Below are positions 46,030 to 56,608 of a stretch of DNA of 64,000 nucleotides, in pieces. How positions within the stretch are numbered: the stretch's first letter is position 1; every line of letters begins with the position of its first letter. Where the stretch lies: contig CP136067.1 in assembly GCA_032622095.1 (NCBI GenBank), positions 192,224,052-192,288,051 of the forward strand. The letters run 5' to 3'. The notes beneath the pieces are model-generated. The model was not told where the DNA came from. It saw only the letters and a list, made by a program, of their open reading frames with translations, and did no database searches. This DNA comes from Siphonodentalium dalli. Lineage: Eukaryota; Mollusca; Scaphopoda; Gadilida; Siphonodentaliidae. A program made the position numbers and the translations under genes.

Positions 46030-46545
46030 TACAAAATTCAGTATCACCACTGTCTTCTGCACGCCTCCATTCATCTAAATATGCGTCAATGAAGTCATTG
46101 ATGACTCCAGGTTTGAAGTCATTCCTGTGACGATCAATCTCTTCTTGAATAAAGTTAGTGTTATGTTTCAAATTATTTATTATTAGCTTTGCCTTGAAAG
46201 GGTCACCAGGAACATAGCGCAAAACAGGTCTCAGAAACAGGGTGTTAACGCCGCTGCTTGATGTGTTTTCGTCCATTCTGCGCAGGAAACCTTTGAACTT
46301 TTCGTCGTCGTATTCGAATCTGTGTCCGAATACTATGGAGCAGATCACATTAGAACTCGCGCTGTGTACCAAGCTCTTGGTGTCAAATGGCTTTCCCTTC
46401 TTTCTGTCTATCTCGTTCATGAACTTTCTTGATTCTTCTTGTATCTGTGTCTGAATCATGCTTTTACCCATTCCGAAATTTCTCAGATGATGAAAACAGA
46501 ATCTTCTGTTGTGTTTCCATCTTGGACCAGATGCAAGCAACACGC
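46030..46545 (-). CDS. P450 copy B, exon 2
   Basis: 516 bp, acceptor TTACACTCCAG and donor TGTA|GTAAGT. Encodes [35 protein letters not shown] and [11 protein letters not shown]. The product is the same as in copy C; I saw two silent base differences between them. Confidence 0.93.
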
Positions 46546-46797
46546 CTGGAGTGTAAATGGATACATTTAGACACAATCAGATCATCGACACGTAATGGAT
46601 AAAACTCGAAGCAGAGGGTATTCGGTAAAAGAATATACGAGGCGATTCTTGACCGAATACCTGATGCTGAGAACATTATCTGACTTAAAACCCACACATC
46701 GAAATGTCATTTGAGCCAACTATACAATTGGTCTGGCCCACATATCTGTTTTGATTACCTGAGTATGCGCCCACAGTTCAGCATGGGCAGTTATTGT

Positions 46798-48027
46798 TGT
46801 CCATGGCGAAAAGTAACACGTTTCAATTATTATTTAATTCGAATCCGGACTCGCCACTTGAGGGACGTTTCCTCCGAACTTCGCCGCCGAGCTGTGGATT
46901 CGGCTAGTGTGAGCTGGATATTTCTATCCAATTTATTTGGTTATTTTTTCTTCTTTATTTAAAGATACCCCATCCAATTCGACATCAAATAAGTTAAAAT
47001 TCCATAAGAAATTTATCAGTCAATAAAACATAAAAAAATAATGGCAATCGACGATGGTCCTAATATATATGCATCACCAATACAACACCACACAAAACAT
47101 CCAAAATAATGTGATCAGAATGAGCACAAATAGCTTATTTTCAAAAAAATGCTCTTCAATTTTCATCGTTGGTTGGTAATGAAGTAAAAACGCTCTTAAT
47201 AAAATGAGATTTTTCGAATAGTCTGGCGTCAAACAACAGGAAACCTGGTAAAACTGACTAATTATTCAGAAGTCGAACGCACACAACGCACACAAGAAGC
47301 TTGCACAAATAGCTTACTGATTCTTTCGCATTGTTGTCTGGTGAGAATAAATAAGAATAGAAGTGTTATATAGTGTCTAATCGTATGGGGTTTCTTGCTA
47401 AATAGACACACACCACATATGGCTTGTACATTGGTTTTAAAGACTGGCAAACACAGTATACGAAACAAAATGCCGCTGTGAGACTCTGAACCACAGTACA
47501 AAGGCCACAACACGATACACCCACGGGACAACATTATTCTACAATATGGGCGCCTCCTATATTCCCTACTACATACAACGTTTATTGGCAAGTAAAATGC
47601 TGGTTGCTAAAACGCACCACGGTAGTGAACTTGTGCGGGGAGACTTCAACCAACAACGCAAAGGCTGTATACGTCAGCGTCCATGGGTTAATCTCACGAG
47701 GTACCAAACATGAACTATGACCACAACACCCAGCATATATCCACATTGAACGGCGCATCAGCCTACCGAATACACTCGATTCCGCAGATTAGAAACAGAA
47801 ATACGCGCCATGTATGTATAATGTAACAGCATGGTGGAGTGTTGTGGGGTCTGTGTTTAGCATACACTCTTATACCCATTGCGATAATTCAATAGGATAG
47901 CATTTATACGCACGTGACTGATATATAGTAGACCAATGAGTCATACATTTGGCACCCGAAATACATGTAACATCCTAGCTATCTTATACGCTGCATTGCC
48001 GACCGCCCCAAAGACACTTGCAGAGAA
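46798..48027. repeat. 1.23-kb direct repeat, left copy (B1)
   Basis: Starts TGTCCATGGCGAAAAGTAAC and ends CACTTGCAGAGAA. The right copy is 51,509-52,736, and copy C has one at 61,848-63,046. The first ~810 bp of B1 and B2 differ by a single indel in my reading, but the last ~400 bp have about a dozen differences. A minus-strand frame of 109 codons is shared by all three copies but has no recognised domain. Confidence 0.9.
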
Positions 48028-51000
48028 GTTGCTAGCTGTGTTTCTGTGACCGTGCTATTTTATATACCAAATCAGTATATGCCTTTATTACATGCTACAC
48101 ATGTATACTAACTAAGTTATTAAACCTAACTCACTAATATACATTTTATAGCCGCATTGTAATCATTTCATTGCGCGTACTTGGTTCATTCCATTTCGCG
48201 CTATTCCGTTCTGTACATTCCCCGTTTCCTATGTCGCATTGCTGATCTGTATTTTGCTATTTACTATCTCTATCTACGCCCAATCTCTTACCCGCTTAAG
48301 TCTTCCTCTGTCTAGTTCAGCGCCCAGTATTAGATCTAACTAAAGTGTTTTAGCCAATCACAGGTAAGCTTATTTACCGCGCTTTCTCAGTCCGTATTTT
48401 CGTCACCAAGGTGTACGCATCGCAATATCGTATAACACTCTCAGTGTTATCCTAATTTCTTCATGCTCGAAGAATGTTAATAAGTTTAAGAAGTAATACT
48501 ACGTTATGACATCTGACCTATGCTTTCCAAAGGATGGTATGTAATATTTGTTATGTTTTCACCCGTTATTATAGCTTGTATTTTAATAATATTGTCTTCG
48601 GTTTTGAAACTTTAGTGTTGTCACATTTGCATAAATATATTTGCCCAATAGTTTAGTGAAGTTGGAAATCGCACACTGCGTCCATAATCACCCTTTTATA
48701 CTAGCATGTAGGTTTTATTTCTAACTGTTCGTCACAGTTAGGATTGTGTCAAAATAGTTGTTTATATCGACAATAGGGAAGTTGGTTTATTGACACAATC
48801 ACATTTCATATATTTATTAATATCCATACTGGATATTTATTCTGCAGCAACTACAACATATGTATTTGTTCACCAGGGTCCTTTTTCTCGATTTGATGTC
48901 TGATGTTTGATGCTCGATGTGATGTTGTGATGTTGCTGTCAAGCTGTTTATAAAGATGTGTTGTGATGTCATCCATGTTGTGATGCTTGTTGGATGTGTT
49001 CCGTTCGGTATTGCTTGATTATTCAATTAAATGCATGATGAAGACTTTTAAGGTAGGCTTAGTGTTTTCATAGACCCTGCCAGATGTTTAGACTCAGAGC
49101 CCATAAATGTTTGTGATATAGCGACTGATGGTTCACTTAAGACCCACCCCTGTGCTCTACCACATTTCTCTTGCTAAAGATCCCGTGCAACCGAACTGCC
49201 CACAGTGTCAACCAGTCGATCTCACCGAAATCGTTCTTCGTGTGAGGAAACTGAAAAAGAACAAAGCGGGTGGAGCAGATGACTTATTGAATGAATATTT
49301 GTTGCACGCTCCGACTTCCTTCATAGAATGCATCAAAAGACTATATGACGGTATATTCCGCATGGGGTGGATTCCACCAACGATGAAAGAAGGAATAGTC
49401 ATTCCGTTATACAAAGGACCGCCTAAACCACCGACATCTCCTGATAGTTACCGTGCTATAACACTTCTATCGGTCCTATACAAACTATTCGAGTCCATTC
49501 TGTTGAGCCGTCTTCTTCAAAGCCACCAAATGAAACGATTTCCGAATGCACAACAAATGGGTTTTCAGAAAGGTATCAGCTGTTCGATGACGTCATTCAT
49601 TCTCATGGAATCTGTATCATATGCCAAAGACAATAACTCCAATTTATATGTTGCCTTCCTTGACTCCAAGAAAGCCTTTGATAAAGTATGGCACACTGGC
49701 CTCCTGTACAAATTCATTCAGCTCGGATTTTCGCCACACTTTGTCAGTTTGTTGGAGAACATCCATTCGGATGTGACTAGCAAAGTACTATATGACGGCC
49801 GCATGTCGCAAAGTTTCAAAATACTGCAATCTACTCGACAAGGTGGCGTTCTGTCACCTCTCTGCTATCTCGTCTTCATAGACGACCTACTTAACGAACT
49901 AGCAACTTCTCCATACGGACTAAGAATCTGCAATATCCCATGTGGCGCTCCTACTACTGCCGACGACATCGCTCTTCTGTCGCTATCGAAATCCGGTCTA
50001 GAATCCTTGTTGAACATATGTGTGAAATATAGCAGGCGGTGGCGATTCGAATTCTCCTCCACGAAGAGCAAAATTGTTGTATTCAACGAGAATAAAAACT
50101 CATATGACCGCTCGGGAAGGATATGGAGGTTGGGCAATCAAACTATTCAGGAAGTTACAGAATGTGCCCATCTTGGTTTAATTCAGGACAAGTTTGCGAA
50201 GCAGGTCAATTCCGCCTCTTCTGTGTCGACAAAAATGAGGAACAACTTTTTCAATATCATGGGTAACAAACTTATGAAATCCACTACACCCATCACCATG
50301 ACAAATGTCCTCAAAACTGTTGTTCTACCGAGAGCTCTCTACGGTGTCGAGGTGGTTCCTTTTTATCAAAGTTCCGCCATCACCATTATGAACAAAGCCG
50401 CCAGAACATGTCTCAAATACGCACAATCCCTCCCAAAACGAGCGTCAACTAGGCTATCGCTAGGTCTTCTTGGATTTATACCAATTGAATATCAACTGCA
50501 TATCAAAAAACTTTGCTTTATGGGACGTCTTATCCATCTACCGTTCGGCCATCAATTACCATTACGACTGTTTGTCCTGAAAGCACACCTCTACAGACTA
50601 TACAGTCGCTCCAGTGGTTTTGTACAGGAAATGTTCTCCATATTAGCCAAATGCGATCTTTTGAACTATTTGAACGACTACCTGGACATTGGGGTCTTCC
50701 CAAAACTGTCAACGTGGATAACTCTTGTGAAGGCAGCTGTCAGGGGAACGTTCATTTCCTCGTGGCAGACCAAAGTTTCGTCCGATCCATCCTTGCGAAT
50801 TCTGTGGAAAGTTCACCCTATTCCCCTATCAAACTGGGCAGTCTGGAAACTTCTCCATGGAAACGCTCACATGTTGAAATATCTCAAAAACTTAGTACTG
50901 CTTCTCAACAGGACTACCTATGCCAACAATTTAGTGTGTCATCTCTGCAGCGAAGTGTACTCGAACGAAATCGACCATGCCATGTTCGTATGCTCTTCTC

Positions 51001-51508
51001 CAGCCGCACTCATTATTAGAAACTCTTTTTGGGAAGGGATTATCTCTCGTTTCGGCATACCCGAATATTTTCACATTGCGTCGTTAGCCAGAGATGACCT
51101 GGTAGCAACCCTCCTCGGAAGTTCTCTGGAAACCCTAACAGAACACATATCTCACTGCCTCAAGGAACTAGTACTATATTCTGCGAAGTTCCTGTACGTT
51201 CTCAGCAAAATGATAAGGAATGGCGTACAGCAACCCGTGTCTCGTCCATTGTAATTATCTTCTCAACACCCACGCATGTTGTAACGACTAACTGTCATAT
51301 CTGTTGGACAAATCAAATTTTCCTGCAACAAAAGCTGTTGTGAACATTCAAATGCATATATGCTTCACTCTCGTGGTTTCCAACACCTCTCCATACTTGT
51401 ACATAACGGCCCACCACATTGGTAAGGGAAGCCCACTTTAATCCAACTGTATTTATATGTCATGTGTATCGATCTCTCCTATACTTGGAGGTAATAAAGA
51501 TATCTCTC
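48028..51508 (+). mobile_element. 3.48-kb insertion carrying a LINE-type RT, absent from copy C
   Basis: The insertion sits exactly between the two 1.23-kb repeats. The left ~1.1 kb (48,028-49,127) shows no coding signal. It is followed by the RT frame and ~250 bp of 3' sequence ending GGTAATAAAGATATCTCTC without a poly-A tract. No primer-binding site or polypurine tract was recognised beside the repeats, and no short target-site duplication. Confidence 0.75.
49128..51254 (+). CDS. Non-LTR retrotransposon reverse transcriptase (708 aa)
   Basis: RNA-dependent DNA polymerase of a LINE. Visible motifs in order: KLKKNKAGGADDL (residues ~41-53), YRAITLLSVLYKLFE (~108-122), GFQKGIS (145-151), FLDSKKAFDKVW (177-188), RQGGVLSPLCYLVF (237-250), catalytic TADDIALL (277-284), and a C-terminal zinc knuckle with C604, C607, H617 and C622. 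No apurinic endonuclease domain was found upstream, so the element looks 5'-truncated or its endonuclease is elsewhere. The frame is fully open, suggesting a recent insertion. It lies antisense in intron 1 of P450 copy B. The start ATG was chosen as the first in frame; the true protein may begin earlier. Confidence 0.88.
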   Translation: MVHLRPTPVLYHISLAKDPVQPNCPQCQPVDLTEIVLRVRKLKKNKAGGADDLLNEYLLHAPTSFIECIKRLYDGIFRMGWIPPTMKEGIVIPLYKGPPKPPTSPDSYRAITLLSVLYKLFESILLSRLLQSHQMKRFPNAQQMGFQKGISCSMTSFILMESVSYAKDNNSNLYVAFLDSKKAFDKVWHTGLLYKFIQLGFSPHFVSLLENIHSDVTSKVLYDGRMSQSFKILQSTRQGGVLSPLCYLVFIDDLLNELATSPYGLRICNIPCGAPTTADDIALLSLSKSGLESLLNICVKYSRRWRFEFSSTKSKIVVFNENKNSYDRSGRIWRLGNQTIQEVTECAHLGLIQDKFAKQVNSASSVSTKMRNNFFNIMGNKLMKSTTPITMTNVLKTVVLPRALYGVEVVPFYQSSAITIMNKAARTCLKYAQSLPKRASTRLSLGLLGFIPIEYQLHIKKLCFMGRLIHLPFGHQLPLRLFVLKAHLYRLYSRSSGFVQEMFSILAKCDLLNYLNDYLDIGVFPKLSTWITLVKAAVRGTFISSWQTKVSSDPSLRILWKVHPIPLSNWAVWKLLHGNAHMLKYLKNLVLLLNRTTYANNLVCHLCSEVYSNEIDHAMFVCSSPAALIIRNSFWEGIISRFGIPEYFHIASLARDDLVATLLGSSLETLTEHISHCLKELVLYSAKFLYVLSKMIRNGVQQPVSRPL

Positions 51509-52736
51509 TGTCCATGGCGAAAAGTAACACGTTTCAATTATTATTTAATTCGAATCCGGACTCGCCACTTGAGGGACGTTTCCTCCGAACTTCGCCGCCG
51601 AGCTGTGGATTCGGCTAGTGTGAGCTGGATATTTCTATCCAATTTATTTGGTTATTTTTTCTTTCTTTATTTAAAGATACCCCATCCAATTCGACATCAA
51701 ATAAGTTAAAATTCCATAAGAAATTTATCAGTCAATAAAACATAAAAAAATAATGGCAATCGACGATGGTCCTAATATATATGCATCACCAATACAACAC
51801 CACACAAAACATCCAAAATAATGTGATCAGAATGAGCACAAATAGCTTATTTTCAAAAAAATGCTCTTCAATTTTCATCGTTGGTTGGTAATGAAGTAAA
51901 AACGCTCTTAATAAAATGAGATTTTTCGAATAGTCTGGCGTCAAACAACAGGAAACCTGGTAAAACTGACTAATTATTCAGAAGTCGAACGCACACAACG
52001 CACACAAGAAGCTTGCACAAATAGCTTACTGATTCTTTCGCATTGTTGTCTGGTGAGAATAAATAAGAATAGAAGTGTTATATAGTGTCTAATCGTATGG
52101 GGTTTCTTGCTAAATAGACACACACCACATATGGCTTGTACATTGGTTTTAAAGACTGGCAAACACAGTATACGAAACAAAATGCCGCTGTGAGACTCTG
52201 AACCACAGTACAAAGGCCACAACACGATACACCCACGGGACAACATTATTCTACAATATGGGCGCCTCCTATATTCCCTACTACATACAACGTTTATTGG
52301 CAAGTAAAATGCTGGTTGGTAAAAAAGAACCACGGTAGTGAACTTGTGCGGGGAGACTTCAACCAACAACGCAAAGGCTGTATACGTCAGCGTTCATGGG
52401 TTAATCTCACGAGGTACCAAACATGAACTATGACCACAACACCCAGCATATATCCACATTGAACGGCGCATCAGCCTACCGAAGACACTCGATTCCGCAG
52501 ATTAGAAACCGAAATACGCGCCATGTATGTATATGTAACAGCATGGAGGAATGTTGTGGGGTCTGTATTTAGCATACACTCTTATACCCATTGCGATAAT
52601 TCAATAGGATAGCATTTATACGCACGTGACTGATATATAGACCAATGAGTCATACATTTGGCACACGAAATACATGTAACATCCTAGCTCTCTTATACGC
52701 TGCATTGCCGACCGCCCCAAAGACACTTGCAGAGAA
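51509..52736. repeat. 1.23-kb direct repeat, right copy (B2)
   Basis: Near-copy of 46,798-48,027. Its right flank (CAGCTATTTAGACCCACA) is the same as that of the single copy in duplicon C, while the left flank of B1 (GGGCAGTTATTGT) matches the left flank in C. Confidence 0.9.
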
Positions 52737-53475
52737 CAGCTATTTAGACCCACAAAAAAAAAAGTAAGCGACACATGGACTAATTAATACTGCGGAGCTT
52801 TGCAGACGTCGTACACAAGACAGGCATAATAACATAGATATTTTGTTCCTTTCCGTTACCAGTGTCCATGTTATCCAAGGAGACACATTTCTATGAATAG
52901 ATTTCCTTGTGGTATTTGAATTTTGGACTTCACCTAAAACCGCAATAAGTTGGAAGATCCCTGTCAGCAGATCAGACACCAGCAATATACAGCGTCCCGA
53001 GTTAGCAAATATTTAATACTGTTACATGATCATATAGGCTATTGTCATCTTGAAATTATATGGCGGTTTCCGATAGGCGTTGCACGTGTATGTTGTATAT
53101 CAGATGCATGTGAAGTGTCCATAGCCCACAATGATCCACATCATCAACCGCCGACATCGCACAGAGATGTCTCCGCGCCAGTATTCAATGCGAACATGTT
53201 TCCAAACGACTGACTCCAACATTTGCTCATAGTCGGAAAACTAATGCACGGATTACAATTTTAACATACACCTACTTAACTATTACAGCAATACCATGAA
53301 ATCAGTCAATCAAAGCACACCACCACATTGCAGCGAACACATAGCGGCGCTTCATCCAGACACCGTCCAGTCATTAAAATACCACCAACAGTTTCACTAG
53401 CTTGAATTCTATAAGTATCATCCTTTGACTTATAGTTTATACACAGGGACGTGGCTCAGATCAGTACGACAATTT
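52737..53475. other. Intron 1 of copy B, no gene recognised
   Basis: Matches 63,047-63,800 of copy C almost base for base. Open frames of 81-93 codons on both strands are shared by the duplication and have no known motif. Confidence 0.55.
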
Positions 53476-54046
53476 AACCCTTTACCCAACAGAAGGGCCC
53501 TGTGCCAATGCATTCTCGTATATATGCGAGTCGACCATAGGTCGCCTCGCATATATAAGAGAATGCATTGGCTTAACACATTAAAAATTATAAAATTGTT
53601 AAAGAATGTAAGAAAAAATGGTAAAAAAAAGATTTTTTAATTTTAATTTTAAAAATATATTGTTTTGTTAAATTGAGATAGAACACCGACGACTCGTAAG
53701 TATATAACATGACCATTTCCCAATAGAACGGCCCTTTGCCAATGCATTCTCTTATATATGCGAGTCGACCATAGGTCGCCTCGCATATATAAGAGAATGC
53801 ATTGGCCTAAACAAATTCTTTTTTAACACTTTTTGCCATTTTTTCTTACATTCTTTAACAATTTTATAATTTTTTCTTACATTTTTTAACAATTTTTATA
53901 ATATTTTTCTACATTCTTTGACAATTTTATCATTTTTAATATGTGTTAAGCCAATGCATTCTCTTATATATGCGAGGCGACCTATGGTCGACTCGCATAT
54001 ATAAGAGAATGCATTGGCACAGGGCCGTTCTGTTGGGTAAAGGGTT
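53476..54046. mobile_element. Composite hairpin element, outer type ii (CCCTTTACCCAACAG ends)
   Basis: Left end AACCCTTTACCCAACAGAAG and right end CTGTTGGGTAAAGGGTT enclose hairpins at 53,504-53,572, 53,738-53,806 and 53,950-54,018. A second internal left end (TTTCCCAATAGAACGGCCCT at ~53,716) suggests two elements, one beside the other. The sequence around 53,640-53,715 aligns with 39,040-39,100 of copy A, which lacks the insertion. It abuts the exon 1 remnant of copy B. Confidence 0.8.
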
Positions 54047-54091
54047 TGAGCTAGTATACAGATTGGAATGCGAATAATTTTTCTCTCTTAC

Positions 54092-54176
54092 CTGGAACGT
54101 TGTGACCGATGACAAACTTGATTATTTCGCTGTTGAATCTGTCCGATGTCCTGTCCCCTTCTTTCACAAATAATTG
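54092..54176 (-). pseudogene. P450 copy B, exon 1 remnant
   Basis: 85 bp ending at donor CCAG|GTAAGA encode LFVKEGDRTS then DRFNSEIIKFVIGHNVPG, the last part of exon 1. At 54,176 the similarity to copy A jumps from position 39,247 to about 39,552, removing ~305 bp with the ATG, anchor and hinge. Microhomology at the join is TTG(TGTCG). Confidence 0.88.
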
Positions 54177-54565
54177 TGTCGTCTGCTCATGTCTGTCAGA
54201 ATGTTTGTGTCGTCTGCTCTTCAAATATGTGTGCCATCTGCATGCACTCTAACACAAATCAGGTCAGAGATAACTATCAAGGCTAACATTTATGTTATGA
54301 AGACAGTCATTGGCGTGCGCGCGCGGAAGCCAGTAGATCGGGTTTTTAGTCAGGTCCAGTTTATGAATGGCCAAGCGGCACACTCTTTGTTTGTTTGGTA
54401 GAGCCTGCTTCATTTACATATATGGGTCAACAAGTCATGCAGGTTAATCGCTTTATTTCTGTGTGCACACATTTTATAACGTCGTCACCTTTGAGGTCTG
54501 ACCGCGACATAACCAGAGAGGTGGCGCCCCATTCCCACATGCATCTTGGATCCTGCATACCAGTT

Positions 54566-54610
54566 AAAGGTACCCAATCCGATTTGATGGTCCCCATATC
54601 ATCAGATTCC

Positions 54611-54641
<31 letters not shown>

Positions 54642-54960
54642 TGTTTGAAATGCTGCTTCAGTTATCAGAATGGATTAATTGCCCAAAATAATGCTAACCA
54701 GTCAACTATATATAGTATAAAATTTCCCAAAAACATGCTATTTATCAACATTTTGTCCAATGAAATTTTCCCGGATTGTCAAATATCTAACACCTAAAGC
54801 CACTTGATTTTGGAGTTATCCATCTGGTACACCTAAAGATGTCTACCAAAGAACAAACACGAACCGAATAAGACAACATTGCGCCAAAATATTAAAGATG
54901 CATTATCAGAATTAACGCTCCTAAATTACGATTGCTTTGGCTTCGGGGAAACCAATCATA
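54566..54960. mobile_element. Family R pieces in opposite orientations
   Basis: 54,566-54,860 is a reverse copy with an AACAACAACAACAAC run; 54,885-54,955 (AAGATGCATTATCAGAATTA...) is a short forward 5' piece. They lie in the spacer between P450 copies B and C. Confidence 0.72.
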
Positions 54961-54968
54961 TATACATG

Positions 54969-55326
54969 TATACCCTGTGCCAATGCATTCTCTTATATAT
55001 GGTCGCCTCGCATATATAAGAGAATGCATTGGCCTAACAATTTTTTACATTTTTAATAATTTTTTCTTGTATTCTTTAACAATTTTATAATTTCACCCAT
55101 ACAGAGCCCCAGACAAACATGAGCAGACGACACTCTTCTATATGCTTCTATATATGTGTGGGGCTCCCTGCAGGATAATGGATGTTTTTTATTTTATGTC
55201 CTAAATATTGTAAGAAAAATTTATAAAAAAAATGATAAAAATTGTTAGGCCAATGCATTCTCTTATATATGCGAGGCGACCTATGGTCGACTCGCATATA
55301 TAAGAGAATGCATTGGCACAGGGTAA
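54969..55326. mobile_element. Hairpin element lacking type i outer ends
   Basis: ACCCTGTGCCAATGC ... GCATTGGCACAGGGT encloses a shortened hairpin (54,979-55,033, apex deleted) and a full one (55,249-55,317), with the GAGCCCCAGACAAACATGAG interior. The ATGTGACCCGCC outer segments are missing. Confidence 0.82.
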
Positions 55327-55329
55327 AAA

Positions 55330-55712
55330 AAGGAACTCACCCATCAAACCTATGAGTCATAAGATATCGAATTTCGTAGTTTGTTATTATCGAGATGTGC
55401 AATTATTTGTGGACCTGAAAAACGTCGTCAAACGGACGGTCTCGGACAAAATTGCGGATGAAGATGAATAACACTAAAATCAAGTGGTAATACGGCAAAA
55501 TTTCGTGACACTCAAGTGATAATCCGGTCATATTTCGTTGAACACAATTTTGATAAATAACACGTTTTGGGAAATTTGAAACCATAGTTGACAGTGGTCA
55601 GCATTATTTTGTGGCAATAAATCGATTCTGATAACTAAAGCGTATTTTTAAGAAATGTTGTTGTTGTATCTTGATGGTATGGGGACCGACGGATTGAATA
55701 CCTTTAAACGAA
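55330..55712 (+). mobile_element. Family R copy beside P450 copy C
   Basis: Counterpart of 39,935-40,230, more complete at its left side (GATGTGCAATTATTTGTGGA). Confidence 0.75.
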
Positions 55713-55854
55713 TGTGCCCTCTATGCTAAAGCATGAAATCGTTCACCGACGCCTAGTATGTTCGGGGTATAACTTCACGAAAACCTCTTATGTGTCTCAA
55801 TATGCCCCTTTTACAAATTTTCCATTGCTTCAATTCAACTCCATTCGCTATATA

Positions 55855-55995
55855 TAACGAGTTGCCGGAAGTCGTTATAACGACTTGTAGAACTAAAAGC
55901 AAGTCGTTATAACGACTTAAAAAAAACAATTATTGTTCTACAAGTCGTTATAGCGACTTGTTTTTATTTCTACAAGTCGTTATAACGACTTCCAA
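55855..55995. repeat. AAGTCGTTATAACGACTT palindrome cluster, second copy
   Basis: Counterpart of 40,325-40,490, with better preserved palindromes (GTCGTTATAACGAC occurs intact several times). Confidence 0.85.
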
Positions 55996-56426
55996 CATAG
56001 TTGACAATAATGTTTTGTAAAGGTGTCATTATCAATATTAGAAATTAACTATGTTATTTTTTTTATTGTGTTGTTTATGATATATATGCGCGTTATTTTC
56101 AATTGTGCATCATCGTCATCAGTTATTAGGGTAATTCAATGCCAGTAGTTATTGATCGATTCTTGTCAGATATTTGAAGCATAATGTGGGCAAATTGTGA
56201 GTTGAAAATAATAACCTAAGGAAGTTTAATAATCTCATTGCGCATGTACTAAACGGTAGAGCATATGTATCTTAAAAGTAGTTTGTCGTTCATTTCCTAG
56301 CACAATAAATCATTCTACGACCAACTGCCTGCAAAATTGTCAGCGTGTGATCGTACCCTACTTCAACATCCATGACATGAATGGAACACGAAAACTGTTT
56401 ATTTAGAGACTATAAGATTTTACTAT

Positions 56427-56608
56427 TTAATGACGCTTGGCGGCTCTCATGAGGAATGGATAAGGCCCGTGCGTCACTCCGAGTATCCCTTTTGCTGGAG
56501 GAGGCGGGCTGCCCTCTGGTGGTAGGATTTCGAATCGCTGCAACAACGCGGAGAGAAAGAGGAAGAGCTCCATCCTAGCAAGAGATTCTCCGAGACAGAT
56601 CCTCCGGC
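56427..56608 (-). CDS. P450 copy C, exon 4
   Basis: 182 bp after acceptor [22 protein letters not shown] onward to [13 protein letters not shown] and stop. The haem-ligand Cys is present. Confidence 0.92.

Larger units (their letters stand above)
41418..54176 (-). pseudogene. CYP2-type cytochrome P450, copy B, lacking the 5' part of exon 1
   Basis: Exons 2-4 (46,545-46,030; 43,577-43,137; 41,599-41,418) are open, correctly phased and carry WKHNRR, TGTETT, ETLR, PSRF and [11 protein letters not shown]. The only exon 1 upstream on the minus strand (54,176-54,092) keeps just its last 28 codons; the start codon, anchor and hinge are deleted. Intron 1 also holds a 3.5-kb RT-bearing insertion. Exons 2 and 3 encode the same protein sequence as copy C. 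Unless another first exon is used, no membrane-anchored P450 can be made. The clean exons 2-4 suggest the loss is recent. Confidence 0.82.

Noticed and set aside
47262-47591. 109-codon minus-strand frame conserved in three repeat copies (also at 51,974 and 62,285)
   Set aside because: Conservation is explained by recent duplication of the whole repeat; no domain, signal or codon pattern supports a protein.
50513-51019. 168-codon frame overlapping the RT gene
   Set aside because: Shadow frame within the 708-codon RT ORF, which has the recognisable motifs.
46798-52736. Ordinary LTR retrotransposon with gag-pol
   Set aside because: The RT carries non-LTR motifs and a LINE-type zinc knuckle; no protease, integrase, primer-binding site or polypurine tract was seen. 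Kept only as one alternative in the findings.
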